Below the pieces are notes generated by a model that did not search any database, was not told where the DNA came from, and saw nothing but the letters and a program-made list of their open reading frames with translations. The position numbers and the translations under genes are program-made. From positions 4,619,379 through 4,683,378 of the forward strand of contig CP034989.1 in the NCBI GenBank assembly GCA_004026145.2: 64,000 nucleotides of DNA. The letters are read 5' to 3'. The stretch is from Takifugu bimaculatus (taxonomy: Eukaryota; Chordata; Actinopteri; Tetraodontiformes; Tetraodontidae). The stretch's first letter is position 1. Every line of letters starts with the position of its first letter. Positions 25,356 through 38,600 of the stretch are shown here, in pieces.

Positions 25356-26768
25356 GGGGTTCCTGCTGAGAGACGCACCGTAACCATGGGAAGCTGTCAG
25401 TCTTCCACTGTCATGTAAAAGGGAGTGTGTGAATAAACGGAAGGGAATGTCTCCTCTTCCCAAAACCAGCAGCTTCACATTATTTCCTCACGAAATCATG
25501 TCGGATTTCTGCCAACAAATCCACTCCATTAAAATAATAACGACATTAATAATAATAATAATACTTTATGTGTGGATTTACCTTTTTAACAGTGTTTCAG
25601 AAGGTAAATCAGGCAGACAGAATTATTTTTCTTCCTGTGAAACACACAAAGAGCAGCTGCTCCACTTCCAATGAGATAATCCGACTTCTGTTATCGGCTT
25701 TGGGAGGACGGTCGGAAGAACGTTGGCTAAACATCTCCACGGCTTCTGCAGAGCGTCCCTGAAACACACGAGCGTGCTGCCTGCATTACTGTACGTCTGA
25801 CTTTCCTCGTGCGCCTGAACGCGTCACCATACTTAACACATGTTGTGATCAGAGCAGTGACCCCTGCTGACCCCGCCGGCCCCGGGTCGGATCGGCTCCG
25901 CTAATGAGATGGAAAATTAGGGCCCCAGAAACATCAAAGGGCACGTTTCACACACTCACCTCCACCTGGAGCTGATGAAAACTGGCTGTGTTTATTTAAA
26001 ACCTTTTTTTGTCGTTTTGTCCAACATTTACTCTTAAAAGATGTTGTTATATGGAGCCAATGTTCTATCAGAACTTGTGTATTTATGGAATATGCATTAG
26101 TTTGGCTCTTTTGCATCACATTCAATGTAACTTCTGTAATATCTAGTTGTTCTAAGCAGTACAAACTCAAGTGTTGAGTTTATTAAATTCACTAATAGGG
26201 GAGATTTGGTTAAAATTCAGTGCTATAGGTTGAGAAAGGTGCAGTAAGCCGAGTCTGTGCACGTCTTCCGTGACTGTAGGTGGAGAAATGGAAGTGCTGG
26301 TCAGCATTTTCTTTTTCAGTCCTCCCTCCAAGTGTGCAGGGATTTACACTAATATCAAAGATTCCTTTTCTCTGAGAGGCTGCAGGGAACATCCACAGCA
26401 GCACTGCGCCCTGGTGCTTCTGGTCTTGTGTAATGACGACCGGCTGTCCTCTCCCCCCCCAGCTGATGTGCTCCTCGGTCCAGGCGGCGCTGTTCGAGGA
26501 GGAGGAACGAGGCCGGGAGCTGCAGGAGCGCCTGGACGCCGTCGAGCGGAGGAACCGGCAGCTGAAGGAGCGCGTGCGCAAGGTGAAGCGCTCCCTGAGG
26601 AACGCCCGCAAGGCCGCACGCAGGGCCGAGCAGGAGGCCCGGGAGCTGCGGGAGAAGCTGCGGGCCGCCGACAGGATGGCGGGGCGTCACCTCAACACCA
26701 TAACGCAGGAAGAGCCGCAGCCGGGGCGCTACACGAGCACGGCAACACGCCAGCGGACGCAACTTTAA
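21611..26768 (+). CDS. ccdc3: Coiled-coil domain-containing protein 3 (3 exons, one-base frame break in exon 1)
   Basis: Secreted glycoprotein, reported in mammals as adipocyte- and endothelium-derived. Exons are 21611-22015, 22256-22433 and 26463-26768. A signal peptide (MFSVVLLTALSVLAHL) precedes CQLPSEWRPLSEGCRAEL, almost the mammalian mature start. An in-frame ATG at 21575 is an alternative start. Exon 1 loses frame at about 21730 (CTAGGCGGAG where the conserved frame needs CTGGCGGAG), then resumes with IIVYARVLAIH. Dropping one base gives 295 aa (human 270). Potential N-glycosylation sites are NLT, NYS and NCT. Exon 3 encodes the Arg/Glu-rich coiled coil starting LMCSSVQAALFEEEE and ends with a divergent tail. 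The second intron is about 4 kb and microsatellite-rich. Confidence 0.92.
22776..22809. repeat. (TG)n microsatellite in ccdc3 intron 2
   Basis: Pure TG array of about 34 bases. Confidence 0.9.
23591..23637. repeat. Short tandem repeat, 10-bp unit CTGACCTCCC
   Basis: About five tandem copies in ccdc3 intron 2. The unit includes TGACCT, a nuclear-receptor half-site sequence. Confidence 0.8.
24366..24502. repeat. Interrupted (CA)n/(CG,CA) microsatellite
   Basis: About 137 bases of CA repeats mixed with CGCA and CAGA variants in ccdc3 intron 2. Confidence 0.9.
24784..24855. repeat. (CA)36 microsatellite
   Basis: Uninterrupted CA array of about 72 bases in ccdc3 intron 2. Confidence 0.9.
25319..25355. 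repeat. (TG)n microsatellite
   Basis: Pure TG array of about 36 bases in ccdc3 intron 2. Confidence 0.9.
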
Positions 26769-27919
26769 TGCACCAGCAGCCAGACTGGAACGAGCGGATG
26801 GAGAGACTGCTGGGCAGCCGCCACGCGGGGACTAGCTCACCGTTGTAGGAAGCTTCTGCACACTTTGAATAGGTCTGAAGGTTTCAGCGTCCACTCACCG
26901 ATAGATTAGGACAGATGTTGGACAGGAGGAAGAGCACAATGCTGCTGCTGCTGTCGTGTCTGAAGCCATCGCGAGTCAGAATCCGGCAGGAATCCAAATC
27001 TCTCGAGAAGAACCTTTAATTTGACGCTGAACATCCAATAATGATCATTTCAAAGCAAAACTGTGGAGGGACGTGAATGAGATGAGCAACGATGAGCAAA
27101 AGTCCCCAGAAAGGAGCAGATGCAACAACAAACTACAGTATAAACCCTTGCTGATGCTAATTATCTTGAGTCTGATGCAGAATGTAGCCGTCATAGAAGC
27201 TTTTTTGTGCTAAGCTGCATTTGCTGAACCTTTTTTATGTTCTCGTTATTCTTAAACTCTGTAATTATACTTTGGATCGTCTGGAGATTTGTAACAATAA
27301 GTAAATCACATCAGTTACTCAGTAAAAAAGAGTCAATAAACACACAGAAAAGTGCGTCTGTCTAATCAAATGATGACGTGTCTGCCTGAAGCTAACGATG
27401 CTTCCCTTGTAACGAACCCATTATTACCCTCAACAGCGCAGTTTTATTCTAATGATAATACATTTTATTTAAAGGCCCTTTTCTAACACTCAAGGACACT
27501 TTACATGGTACCATTTGGGGGTGTGAGGGTCATTTGGAGCTGAATAAAAGTGGTTAATAGCTAATTCCTAATCCTGTATTTTGAATAGAGGCAGATTAGA
27601 AAAGGTTCAGTCAAAAGGTTGAAGAGCAAGAAAACAAATCAAAATAATGAGCTGAAAGACGCAACTTGAGTAAAGCCGACGCAGGAAGTTCATCACAGCG
27701 AGCAACGCACCATTTCTTGCTTGTTTTTCTGGCTCTAAAGTCCGATTCGATGCATGTCAGCGTGAACACGGGGGGTTTGGGGGGGTCGACGTCGGCTATT
27801 AAGGTTTGGGTGAGTGGAGTATAAAAACAAACAGCTACACACACCCAGACGTTCAGCTGGGCCACGCAGCATCACACGGAGAGTGTAAAGAGAGGCTGAG
27901 GTCAGAGGAGCCGCTCCGC

Positions 27920-27972
27920 GTGTGTGTGTATGTGTGTGTGGGTGTGCGTGTGTGTGTGTGTGCGTGTGTGTG
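27920..27972. repeat. TG-rich microsatellite
   Basis: TG repeats interrupted by TATG, GGTG and CG variants. Confidence 0.8.
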
Positions 27973-29620
27973 CGTCTGCTCCATCAACTGACTGGAATGT
28001 GTCTGTGTGGGCACCAGTGTTCCGAACAGCAGGGTGCCGCTGAAGTATTCCTCTGATTTAGTGGAAATGTCCAAAGGCTGGAGGTAGGGGAGGTATCACA
28101 AGACCGCGGCGACCACGGGGAGGAGACGGTGGCGAACTAATGAGGCCGGTGGAGGACTGGAGACGACACACACGACACACACGACTGTACAAACACACCA
28201 GTGAACAAATAAATGACACAAATGTGTTTTGGGCTTTTATCCCATCAACACCTGTGGCACCGTCCCAACGCCGCCCCGCTGGGTCCGGCGTTCCTCTCTG
28301 ATCAACACGTCAGCGTCGGACACGCTGGATTTGTTGACACGAGTCAACAGGAAACAGAAGGATTATTATTATTATTGGAATCGGCCTCTGAGTGTCTGTG
28401 AGGCACCGGGAGACGAGCGCGAGCGTCTCAGACGCTGTTTAAATAAAGCTGAACCGGATCGGTGACAGAGGGCAGCTGATGCTAATGTGTCTCCTGCTGA
28501 CGGAGGACAGGACAGAGGACGAGGACAGGAGACAGGAGACAGGAGACAAAGACCAGGTGCTTACGTCATACATGCAAACACGAGTGTGATCGCTCCATTC
28601 GCACCTCAGTGGCCACCAAAGTCCTGATCCTGAAGCTGGAGGACCCATAAAAGCACCGGGAGGATGTCCGGAATTACAGGTCCAACATTCATGAGACAAA
28701 CTTTACTGTGAAGAAACAGCGCCCCCACGCCGGGCGGTTGGAGTGCTGAGAATTACTTCACCAAAAGAGTTCCCTGAATGCATCCCAAAAAAAGACCTCA
28801 CAAAAAAAGGAAAATTTGTAATTTGTTTTTATTTATTGATGTTGGGAGCTATCTTCTCAGTTACCTAGTTACCAACCACATGTTGGTAAAATGACTTTTT
28901 TTTGTGTAATTAATCACGGTTTACTTTACGTGCCGGAGCAGCATGTTGCTACTTTTACAGTTCATAACTTCCATTGTTCTTTTTATGCAATAGCACAAAA
29001 TAAGTAGCAAACCAACTGTGAGCTCGTCTGTGCCCTCACGTGCACTCTTGAGAGACTCTTGATTCAACTACACACTTGTCTACATGCTGAAATGTAAACT
29101 CCGATCATTTTTGCCCAGCGTGTGTGTGTGGAGCCGGGATTTAATGCTCTAATAATGTGGAATAACCTCCGAGTGGGAGCCGCACGTGCTCCCTTGTTTG
29201 CACCATCTGTCTCCTGCCCGCCCAACATCTGCTGCACCACAGGCCAGCTAACGCGGCGGAGAGCGTCGGGATCCACGGGTCCTGCAGTTTGTTTAAACAA
29301 ACACGGAGCTGAAGGACACGTGGCCCCTGTTCCCAGAACGGGCGCGAATGAGGAGCCCAGCCAGTCCTGTTGTGGTCATTCAGGATTTATTCCAGGAGAA
29401 AAGACAAACAGAAGACAATCAGCGGCTCCGGCCGCCATCGTGCCAACTCTTGATATGTGCGCGTGATTGTCGAAGGCGTCTGACACACAAGCCCCGTCGA
29501 CACAAAGGTCGAACCCGTCCTCATCAGCACGCCGGCCGCTGCGGGCCCTTCTCGCCAGGACGGCGCTCAGAATGCCTGTTAGTTGTGGTCACATGCAGGA
29601 GAGTAAATACAAGACAGGCC

Positions 29621-30170
29621 GTGGACGGGGACACGCACGGGCCGTGGACGAGGACACGCATGGGCCATGGACACGCACGGGCCGGGGACGGGGACACGCA
29701 CGGGCCGTGGACACGCACGGGCCGTGGACGGGGACACGCACGGGCCGGGGACACGCACGGGCCGGGGCCGGGGACACGCACGGGCCGTGGACGGGGACAC
29801 GCACGGGGCCGCGGACGGGGACACGCACGGGACGGGGACACGCACGGGCCGTGGACGGGGACACGCACGGGACGGGGACACGCACGGGGCCGCGGACGAG
29901 GACACGCACGGGCCGTGGACGGGGACACGCACGGGCCGGGGCCGGGGACACGCACGGGCCGCGGACGGGGACACGCACGGGCCGCGGACGGGGACACGCA
30001 CGGGCCGCGGACGGGGACACGCACGGGGCCGTGGACGGGGACACGCACGGGCCGCGGACGGGGACACGCACGGGGCCGCGGACGGGGACACGCACGGGGC
30101 CGTGGACGGGGACACGCACGGGCCGCGGACGGGGACACGCACGGGCCGGGGACGGGGACACGCACGAGCC
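29621..30170. repeat. GC-rich minisatellite, unit about 23-24 bp
   Basis: About two dozen tandem copies of GGGGACACGCACGGGCCG followed by TGGAC or CGGAC, with shortened copies of 14-18 bases near the left end. Four recurring variants (CCGTGG, CCGCGG, CCGGGG, GACGGG) suggest internal shuffling. No stop codons occur in most frames, so artificial open frames exceed 200 codons on both strands. Confidence 0.95.
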
Positions 30171-30274
30171 TGACGAGCCGTTCTGCCAGGCGGACGCCGT
30201 CAACAACAATACTCACAAAACCATTAAATTAGCTGATTAATGCACGACAGTGACGTGAGCAAAACGAAGCTTAA

Positions 30275-30292
30275 TCGCCCTCTTGTGGCAGG
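30275..30292 (-). promoter_or_regulatory. CTCF-like motif beside the 23-bp minisatellite
   Basis: The minus strand reads TGCCACAAGAGGGCGA, a good CTCF core match, about 105 bases past the minisatellite. Confidence 0.35.
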
Positions 30293-33258
30293 ATGCAGTT
30301 TTACTCCAGTTTTAACACAAATTGCTGTAATTTGAAGGAGGACTCACTACAAATAGTCTCTGTCCTCTTTAAATGCTTAAAGATCCGTTTTTGATGTCAG
30401 TTCGTTTACATCCCACTTCCTGGACACTGTAACTACGGCAACGTGGCTAAACGTTGATATGGAAATCAACACATCTGCTCCTCTGGGGTTTTTCTGGGAT
30501 AAACAGTCAGATTAGAAGAAGAGAACCTAATTTTCTGCTAGATGAGCTTAATTTCTGTTCAATATTGTTTCACCTTCTTGCCAGTTTACAAGTTCCTTAA
30601 TTAGCCATTTTGATGTTTTTAATTTGAGTTTTGTGGTTTTCAAAGCCAAACCGGCGGTCTGAATTCCAGAGATCAGGAGCGGCTCATCTCTGCTGAGCAC
30701 AGACTGTCAAAGTGACGCGCTGTCTGTGGCGCCGGCGTCTCCACCGTGTTACAGATCACAGACACAAACACACCGGGAGAAGTCCCAAACGCTGAAGCGG
30801 AATCCTCAACGCCGTTCGCCTCATGCTGGCTTCCCCCTCTCCAGCCGCCATGCAGTTCGACGGCGAAACGTAAGAAAAACTCGCCGGAAAACGGTTCCAA
30901 AGAATTTGAGCGGGTCGAGGTCGTCCTCAGTCAGTCACGGCGGGAATTCTTTGGAATCCTTCCTTAAGTTTGGTGAAAAGAAAAGCCTGAGTTCAGGAAA
31001 TAAGGATTAGAGCCACAATGAGGAGGGGAAGACAGGCGGCGCTAGTGGGCCGCCGCCAGGCCGCCAGGCCGCGCTGGACACACGATGAGAGCAGGAGGAG
31101 GGAGAAAAGGGGAAAAAGCTGCTTTTTTAATAAACATTGAACATTCCGTGGAGGATACAATCAACGTTGACAAACTCCGGCTCATTCACTCTCCTGTCAA
31201 TATGTCAAAAATGGTCATCGGACTCCACGATGTATTTACAGCGGCATCAAATGGAAAAATTCATTCAGAAACGTTGAACAGCAGACATCTATACATTCCC
31301 AAATGTTCCGAACGACGTCACATTTCATGAAGCTTTGACACGTTGGCTAATGACTCCTCTTTAGTCCTTGAATAATACTTGAGATTAAAAGTAAATTTCT
31401 GCACAATCTGACGGGGGATCAGCGTCTCGCACGTCCATCTGAGGTCAACGTCCAAGGAAAAGAGCGAAGAGATGCTGTTAAAGATGCATAGCCGTCGATG
31501 GTATATGCATACTGGGAATGGACAGAGGAAGGGGGACATTGCAATAAAGCCCTTATGTTGCTGGAAACCTCATCAGTAACACAAAGATAATTAAGTGTAA
31601 CCCTACACACTCCACCAATCTCCTGTCATTTAAAAAATAAACTGCAGCTAACGAGCACAAAGTCACACAAACATCAGTTTTGTTTTTCCCTTCACACAAC
31701 AGAAAGATTGCGACGCTAACACCAACGCAGAGCGACATTCAGCATTGTGAAACAGTAGATCTGTGTTAGTGCGTTAGCCTGCTACAGAGCTCCGAACCCC
31801 AACACAACAGCAAATGTGGCTGACTGCAGCAAAGCAGCAACTCAAACGTGACTTTCATGTATAAAAAAGGTCAAGAACGTCGACTAATCTCCGCTTAATC
31901 CTGAAAACAAAACCAGGCAACATGACGGAGCTAATGCTAACATGGCTAAGCTAGAGTAGGTACATTAGTGATGGAGAAAATAGGAATTACCGAAGTGTCC
32001 TAAATAAAGAGCGGGATTGGAGCAAAGTCAGACTATTTTTACCATATTTTTAACATCTCACTCAGCTCCAAAAATGGCAACTGATTAGAAAAGGATCCGT
32101 TTCGCTCTCGATCCACTGGCAGAGTTCAGCCCTTTGATTGATTCCTCTGGCTTTGCAAACAGCTTCTTATCAAACAAGATCTGTTCGGAACCAATTTGGC
32201 CCCACGAGGAACCAAATTATCTCCCTTCTCCACTTTGTCTGGGCTACGATTCTCAATAAAGGGATCAGCGGGATTGCATCCGATCAATCAGGACAATCTG
32301 ATATGTGCTAGAACAGCCGACACGTTCCGGCTCGCTTGGAAAAAGGCCCTCAGAGTCCACAACGTGGTCTCAGACTCCAGTCGGAGGGGCTGTCTCACCA
32401 CAAGTGGATGGTTCATCCACGGCGTGCTCTTATTGTGGCGGGTTGTTGGGATTTGAAACTACAATGAGCGGAAAAGGAATGCAGTCCTAAGCTGTGAAAC
32501 GGGACACACCAGGCAGAAATTTAAAATTCCCACCTTTTCCCGTGCAAACTGCTTCTTCCCGCCTCATTGGGCCGGACGTCACCGAGCGAACAGCCTATAG
32601 AAACGTCTAAAGATCAAAGTTAACCTCTGCGAGGATGTTGTAAACACAATATTTGGCTCGTTACGGAATCCGTGCGGGGGTGCAGGAGGACGGCGGGAGT
32701 CCCGATTCTTTGACGTTGATGCTACGAGAAAAGCCTCAGCGAGGTCACCGGTGATTCGCCAGCTCACAGTGCGGCCGCAGTTTTCCCTGAGCGCTTCTCA
32801 ACTGGGCGCAGCCTGACGACGCCATCACGTGACATCATGGCTTCTCTGGAGAGGAAAGGAAGGTCGGGAGGCAGCAGCTCCTGGACCAGCACGGGACCTT
32901 CTGGACGCCTGTCGCGCTTAAACTAAAGCTAAACTAGCAAAGGCCCTGCTTCCTGTTTTATACACGCACGTCCCTTAAAGGGTGATCGTTGTTAAAAAAA
33001 TCTTATAAAGTAAGAAAACAATAAGCAACTCAGTATCTCCCAGATAAGGAGTTGTGCAATGCTCCGGTATCTCTTATCCCTGGCGAGCACCTGACCTGTG
33101 CAAAATACGTGAAGCGCTGACACGTGCGTCAAATCTCAACAGTCTTTAAACTTTAAAGCACAAACAAGCCGACCAAAATGATTAAAGGTGTGAAGCATCG
33201 CGCCAAATCAGGGGGGGTGGGGGTGACCTGATGAAAACGGTGCTGTAGTTCCCACAGC

Positions 33259-33274
33259 GGCCACTAGGCGGCGC
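33259..33274 (+). promoter_or_regulatory. CTCF-like motif between ccdc3 and camk1d
   Basis: GGCCACTAGGCGGCGC fits the CTCF core; it lies 0.6 kb beyond the camk1d stop. Confidence 0.35.
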
Positions 33275-33868
33275 GGAGCGCTGCATGACGCGACAACTGG
33301 CCCTTCTTTATAACTAATTTAATTTAAATGACTAATTTAATTTAAATTACTGGGATACGTTAAAGCTGATCGGTTCGCGGGAGACGACCAATTCCTTATC
33401 ACAGCGATTGTAGTGACGCGAGAATGAATTTGACGGTGACGTTCTGTAAAATGACGGCGCTCAACACAACCGTGATGAAAAAGTCCAGTTGCCATGGTGA
33501 CTAATTTGAGAAAAATGCTTAAAAAAGGCCAAGAGCAGATCGGAGGGGATTGATGCTGTGTGACATCAGCTACACCCACCATGACCCTCCAGTGACAGCA
33601 GCCGTGGTCATCGTGGTCGCCACGGTGACGCCCACAGCAGTTGGCGGGTGTGTGAAGGGTGTAACAGAATTCAATGGGTCGGAGTCCTCTGCTCTCCCAG
33701 GAGCAGGGCGGGGAACTGGCTGGGAGGACTGGAAGCTTGGCGATGGACGAGCCGACAGGAAGAGGCCTGGACGGCGTGGAACCCTCCTCCTCGCCCGTCA
33801 GGCCACGCCTCTCCATCCCTGCTTCACAGCGCCGTGGCCTCCCAGCTGGTTCCCCGGGGGACCTGGCG

Positions 33869-34514
33869 TCACTTGGTCTCCGTGAGCACCGGGGCGGGGA
33901 CCGCCGAAGGGTGTGGCCGGTTCAGCTCCACGCCGGTGGGGCTGGACGAGGAGGCGGCGGACGCCAGACTGCAGAGTGTAACCGGAGGGGCTACACCTAA
34001 GTGGGAGGAGCCAGATGAAAAATGAGCGAGGGTTCCCGGTCGGCCGTCCTCTGTGTGCAGCTCACTTACATTCCTTACGAGCAGCTGCTACGTTGTTGCT
34101 GTCTAAGGAAGCAGGCGTGTTCGGGCTCTGCGGCGTCTGGGCGGCGTTCTGGGGCGGGGCTAACTGGCTCTGGTTCCCCTGGGCTGGCCTCGGCCGGCTC
34201 GGCGTGTTGGCGTCCGCGCTGCTCGCCGCGCTGCTGCCGAGCTGCAGCCGCCTCATGTGGCGGACCACGGCGGTGGCGTTGAAAGCTTGCTGATGAAGAG
34301 AAAAGAATGATGAATGCGCGGCGGTACTCACGGCGAGAGCGTTCGCGATCATCGGAACGCGGCGGGCGACACGAGGCGGAAGCGGCGTTCCACGGACGGG
34401 GAGCAGCATTTACCCTCCACTTGCTCTTGGCAAAGTTCTTTTTGATCTGCCTGCTGACGGACTCGTGGATGTTTTTGCAGAGCGCCGTATCTCCGGCGAT
34501 CCTGACACACACGC

Positions 34515-34557
<43 letters not shown>

Positions 34558-35638
34558 AGGCCGCTGCCTTCCTTTGTGGCTCCGTGCGCAGCGGCGTCCC
34601 TCACCAGGGGTGTCTGAGCGCCTGTTCGCAGGTGAAACGCTTGGCTGGATCTTTCTCCATCAGGTTGGCGATGAAGTCCTTGGCTGAGGGGGAGACAGCG
34701 GAGAGGGGAGAGACATTCCAGGTGACATCATTCGTTGGGGGGGGGGGAATGTGAGCAAGAACAGAGAGGATGGAGGGCGTGGGGGCTCACCTGAGTCGGA
34801 GATGTCGTCCCAGTACGGAGCGTCAAACTCGTAGTCGGCTTTCAGGATTTGCTCGAAGAGCTTGGAGTCGTTCTCGTCGTAGAAGGGGGGGTAACCACAG
34901 AGCCTGGGGGCAGAAGGATCAGCCACACGCTCCCGTCACTCGCTCCTCGGGATCCCCTCTTATTACTGAGTAAAGGTTATCCTGGAGGAGGGAAGCGTGG
35001 GCCGATCCGTGCTCGGTTCCACGTCAGCTCCTCGCTTTTCCCTTTATGTTCAGCGCCGCTTCATCACCTCATTAGTCTCAATCTTTTCCTAAAAACTCGT
35101 TCCCTGTCGAGCTTTTCTCCTCGCTCGGCCCTCAACATCCAGAGCTGCCGTCCTTACTTCACTTTAATCCTCCAATAAATCTCCTCCGTTATCTCTCCCG
35201 TCTTTGGCTCTAGAAATGAGGTCACCGTAGAGGTCACGGCGTGGGCGCCGGCAGATTACCACGAGAGCTCCCCAGTCCGTCCCACTGCCTGACCAGTGCT
35301 CCCAGAGACACATGGCAAGAAGGACTTAAGGACTCAAAAACGTCCATATTTGACCGTAAAAGTCCACGTTTTATGATTCAGCTCCAGCCAATGACTGACC
35401 ACAGTTGTGATTTAACACATTCATAGACAGTAATTGGCTGCGCTGAGTTAATTGGGTTAATGGGATTACTGGTTTGCCACATCGGTTAATACAACTTAAC
35501 TCACTTCCAATGTCGTCCCATCGGAACGAGCCAAGAAAACCAACAACACAGCTGCTGCTCAACCACAAACATCGTCTGACCCACCTTGTTAAAGTTGGAC
35601 CAGGACATTTTAGGAACATTCATTAAAATGCCTTTGAA

Positions 35639-35677
<39 letters not shown>

Positions 35678-38600
35678 TACAGAATGTCTACACTCTGCTT
35701 GCCGTGTGTAAGTAAAGGTCTTTGATTTTCCTGTTTGGTTCAAGACCCACCTGACATCCGGCCAACAGATGATTTATGCCACCGGATGCTGGCTAACGCT
35801 AACGTTTGTCCTTTGTGACAACTGCTGGTCTAAAATGCAGCTGTGAAACTGGACAAAAAAAGGGCCACACACACACGTGCACACACATGCACGCGCACAT
35901 CACCCCAGGTGATTATCATGGCTGATTACCTGATGTGATCTTTCCACCTGAGCGGCGGCTAAAAGCTAACGAGGGCTGAATCCCGGCGCTAATTGTGCTA
36001 ATTGTCAACAGGAGGATGAGGAGTAAGTTGAGGAGGAGAAGGGAGAAAAATCCTACCTTGCAGCTCAATGTCCATACAAGGCCACTCACACGGGAGTGTG
36101 TCTGATGTCGTAATAAACACACACTGAAGCCGATGCATGTGCACATGTGACCTTTGACCTTATCAGATTCCATCCACAGCTACTCTCATAGCTGAAGCAT
36201 GACCAGGACCCACCAGCTCTGTGAAACAATGTGAATGTGGTTTCCACCGTTTTACAGCTCGCACTGCGTCACCACACTCTGCTCTTATGTGTGTGTGTGT
36301 GTGTGTGCACGAGGCGAGACATTCTGCAGTGTGTGTGTCACGCTGCCCAGAAGCAGAGAGGCATCATCCATCTCCATAAACGTCACTGCGAGTGTTTCTA
36401 TCAGCCCACGTGCTGCTGGCTGCTCAATGTGCTCCGATGGGATGTTTTATAGCATTTTCCAGCCAAAATAAAAGCTCATTTTAGCCAAATTACCCATTCG
36501 TTACAAGACATTAATGAATGCTTTGGGGGGGCAGACGAGCTTACAGGATGTAGGCGATGACTCCGATGGACCAGCAGTCGACTGCCTTGCTGTATGGCTT
36601 CTGGGCAAGAACCTCTGGAGCTGAAAATGGAAGGAAGAAAAGTCTGTCTGGATTGTTTCACTCTCTCTTGCCAGCTTGTGGTGCCGCTGAGGTGCTTCAT
36701 CTCTTTTCAACACAAAAACGGCCGTTTTACGAGGCAGAAAACGACGCAGACTCTCCACATCTGTTCCAATTAAAGTCACACGTCGGGCAACGTGCAATGT
36801 TCCGCAGGAGGCCCAGATTCTAAAGATCCTGAAGATTCTAAACACTGAAATTGTGCCCCGCTTCAACAGCCAAACCAACCAGAAACCGATACGATAAACG
36901 ATACTTTAGAGGTTTGAGGGGGAAGACGAACGTTTTGTTCACGAGTCTACGAGCACGCGGCACCGCCGATGGATTTTAGGAGGTTTGTGAGGCAGACTGG
37001 CCTCCCTCTGCAGCTCATTACCGGCCCAGGACAGAGCAAATTACTAATGACAGTGAGCCCCCCCCCCCCCCCATGCACGCACACACACACACACACGCAC
37101 ACACACACACATGCACTGGGCTGGATGGAAATAGACCTGGCACAGATCGGAGAAATATCACACAAATCTGGGGCAAAGTCTAAACTGCCCGAGTGTTTAT
37201 GTGTCTATTCTGACTCATTGTGAGTGTTTGTGTCAGTTTTCCAGACACAAAATGGACATTTTTACACTCTGAGGTCATCGCGTCTATAACAACTTCAATA
37301 AGAAGTCAAATCTGCTGAGCCAGAATAAATTCAATGTGTTTTTTTTTTAACTTTTAAACTTAATCTATGCTATTTTTAGACTGCTGCACAAGCTGTTTGC
37401 CAGGATGAGTATAAATGCAGAAAATGTGTCGCTTTACAGTCTTTTCTTTCCCAAAAATCCACAATACTGATTAGAAAACGCCGTTCCAGACGCCATCACA
37501 CCCCAAGACGCTGGTTTGGATGGAAACGTGTCTGAAAATATTCCAAAGATCCAGAAAGATTTAGGTCAGAAAAGATAAAGAAGAGTTGTGAAGAGCAGCT
37601 GTACTCACCTACGTATCCTGGTGTGCCACAAGCAGTGGACATGACGTTTCCGGTGCCCTCCATCTTAGAGAGACCGAAGTCGCTGATCATGATCTTTGAC
37701 TCGTCTTGGGAATTAAAATACAGCAAATTCTCTGGCTGAACACAAAGAAAAGGGGGTGAATTACAGAGTTTCACCCTGAGCAGCAAATGAAATACATTAA
37801 AAGATGTTAAAAATCATAAAGTGACTTTTTCCCCTTCTCTTTTTATACACACTGTGCTGGTTTATGAGAGTCTGTTGGACCAGCACCCTCCCTCAAACAC
37901 ACAACCAGCTCAACTCTGGCACAAAAACACAACTCATGTGTCAAAGCGGGGTTATTACTGCACTAAATCATAATGGGAGAGAGAAACAACAGTGTGAGTG
38001 TGTGTGTGTGTGTGGTGTGTGCACGTGTGTGTGTGCGTGCGTGCTGTGCGTGCGCTGCCTGCCTTCAGGTCGCGGTGCACGATGCTCATCCTGTGCAGGT
38101 AATTCACAGCATCTAGGACTTGTCTGATTAATGTGCTGGCGTCCTTCTCGGTGTAGAAACCCTTTTCCACAATGCGATCAAACAGCTCGCCACCGGAAAC
38201 CCTGCAGCAGAAACAGAGGCGTGCGCGTGCGCGCGTGCACGTGTGTTAATATTCCTTCAGTAGTGGTTCACTGGTAAGAAACTGAGCAGAAAATCATTTT
38301 TTAAAAGTTCCAAATGCTTTGCATGATGTTATCTCACATATTGCATCATTCATTTCATCTTATAGTACTTTGCTTCTTTATTTCACTGATTTTTACAGCA
38401 TAAAACAAACGCAACATGAAACGTACATTTTGATACGAAGAGCTGACAGCGCCCCCTACCGCCACCAACGCGCATATCACATTTGATTTGGACTTGGACG
38501 TATTAATTGTGATAACATGCAAATAACTGGGCTATAACTAGTTATACTAGTTTGGATCAGAGTACCAGTCACTTCTGCAGTGTTCTCACAAACGGCAAGT

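Larger units (their letters stand above)
26769..33868. other. Convergent spacer between ccdc3 and camk1d, 7.1 kb
   Basis: The largest gene-free stretch of the window. An AATAAA at 27335-27340 may end ccdc3 transcripts. It contains a TG-rich array (27920-27972), CTCF-like motifs at about 28716-28732 (weak), 30275-30292 and 33259-33274, a 23-bp minisatellite (29621-30170), and otherwise unremarkable DNA. The long open frames at 29.3-30.2 kb are products of the minisatellite. The camk1d 3' UTR should occupy part of 31-33.8 kb. Confidence 0.5.

Noticed and set aside
26270..26848. 192-aa plus-strand open frame overlapping ccdc3 exon 3
   Set aside because: Shadow frame of the GC-rich coiled-coil exon; the other frame (LMCSSVQAALFEEEE) is the conserved one.
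29348..30240. Open frames of 187-294 codons on both strands
   Set aside because: They are produced by the 23-bp stop-free minisatellite; reading frames on both strands are open alike and none has homology.
33550..33868. Additional coding exon downstream of camk1d
   Set aside because: The plus-strand frames here are unsupported; the camk1d stop at 33869 follows a tail that matches the known CAMK1D C-terminus.
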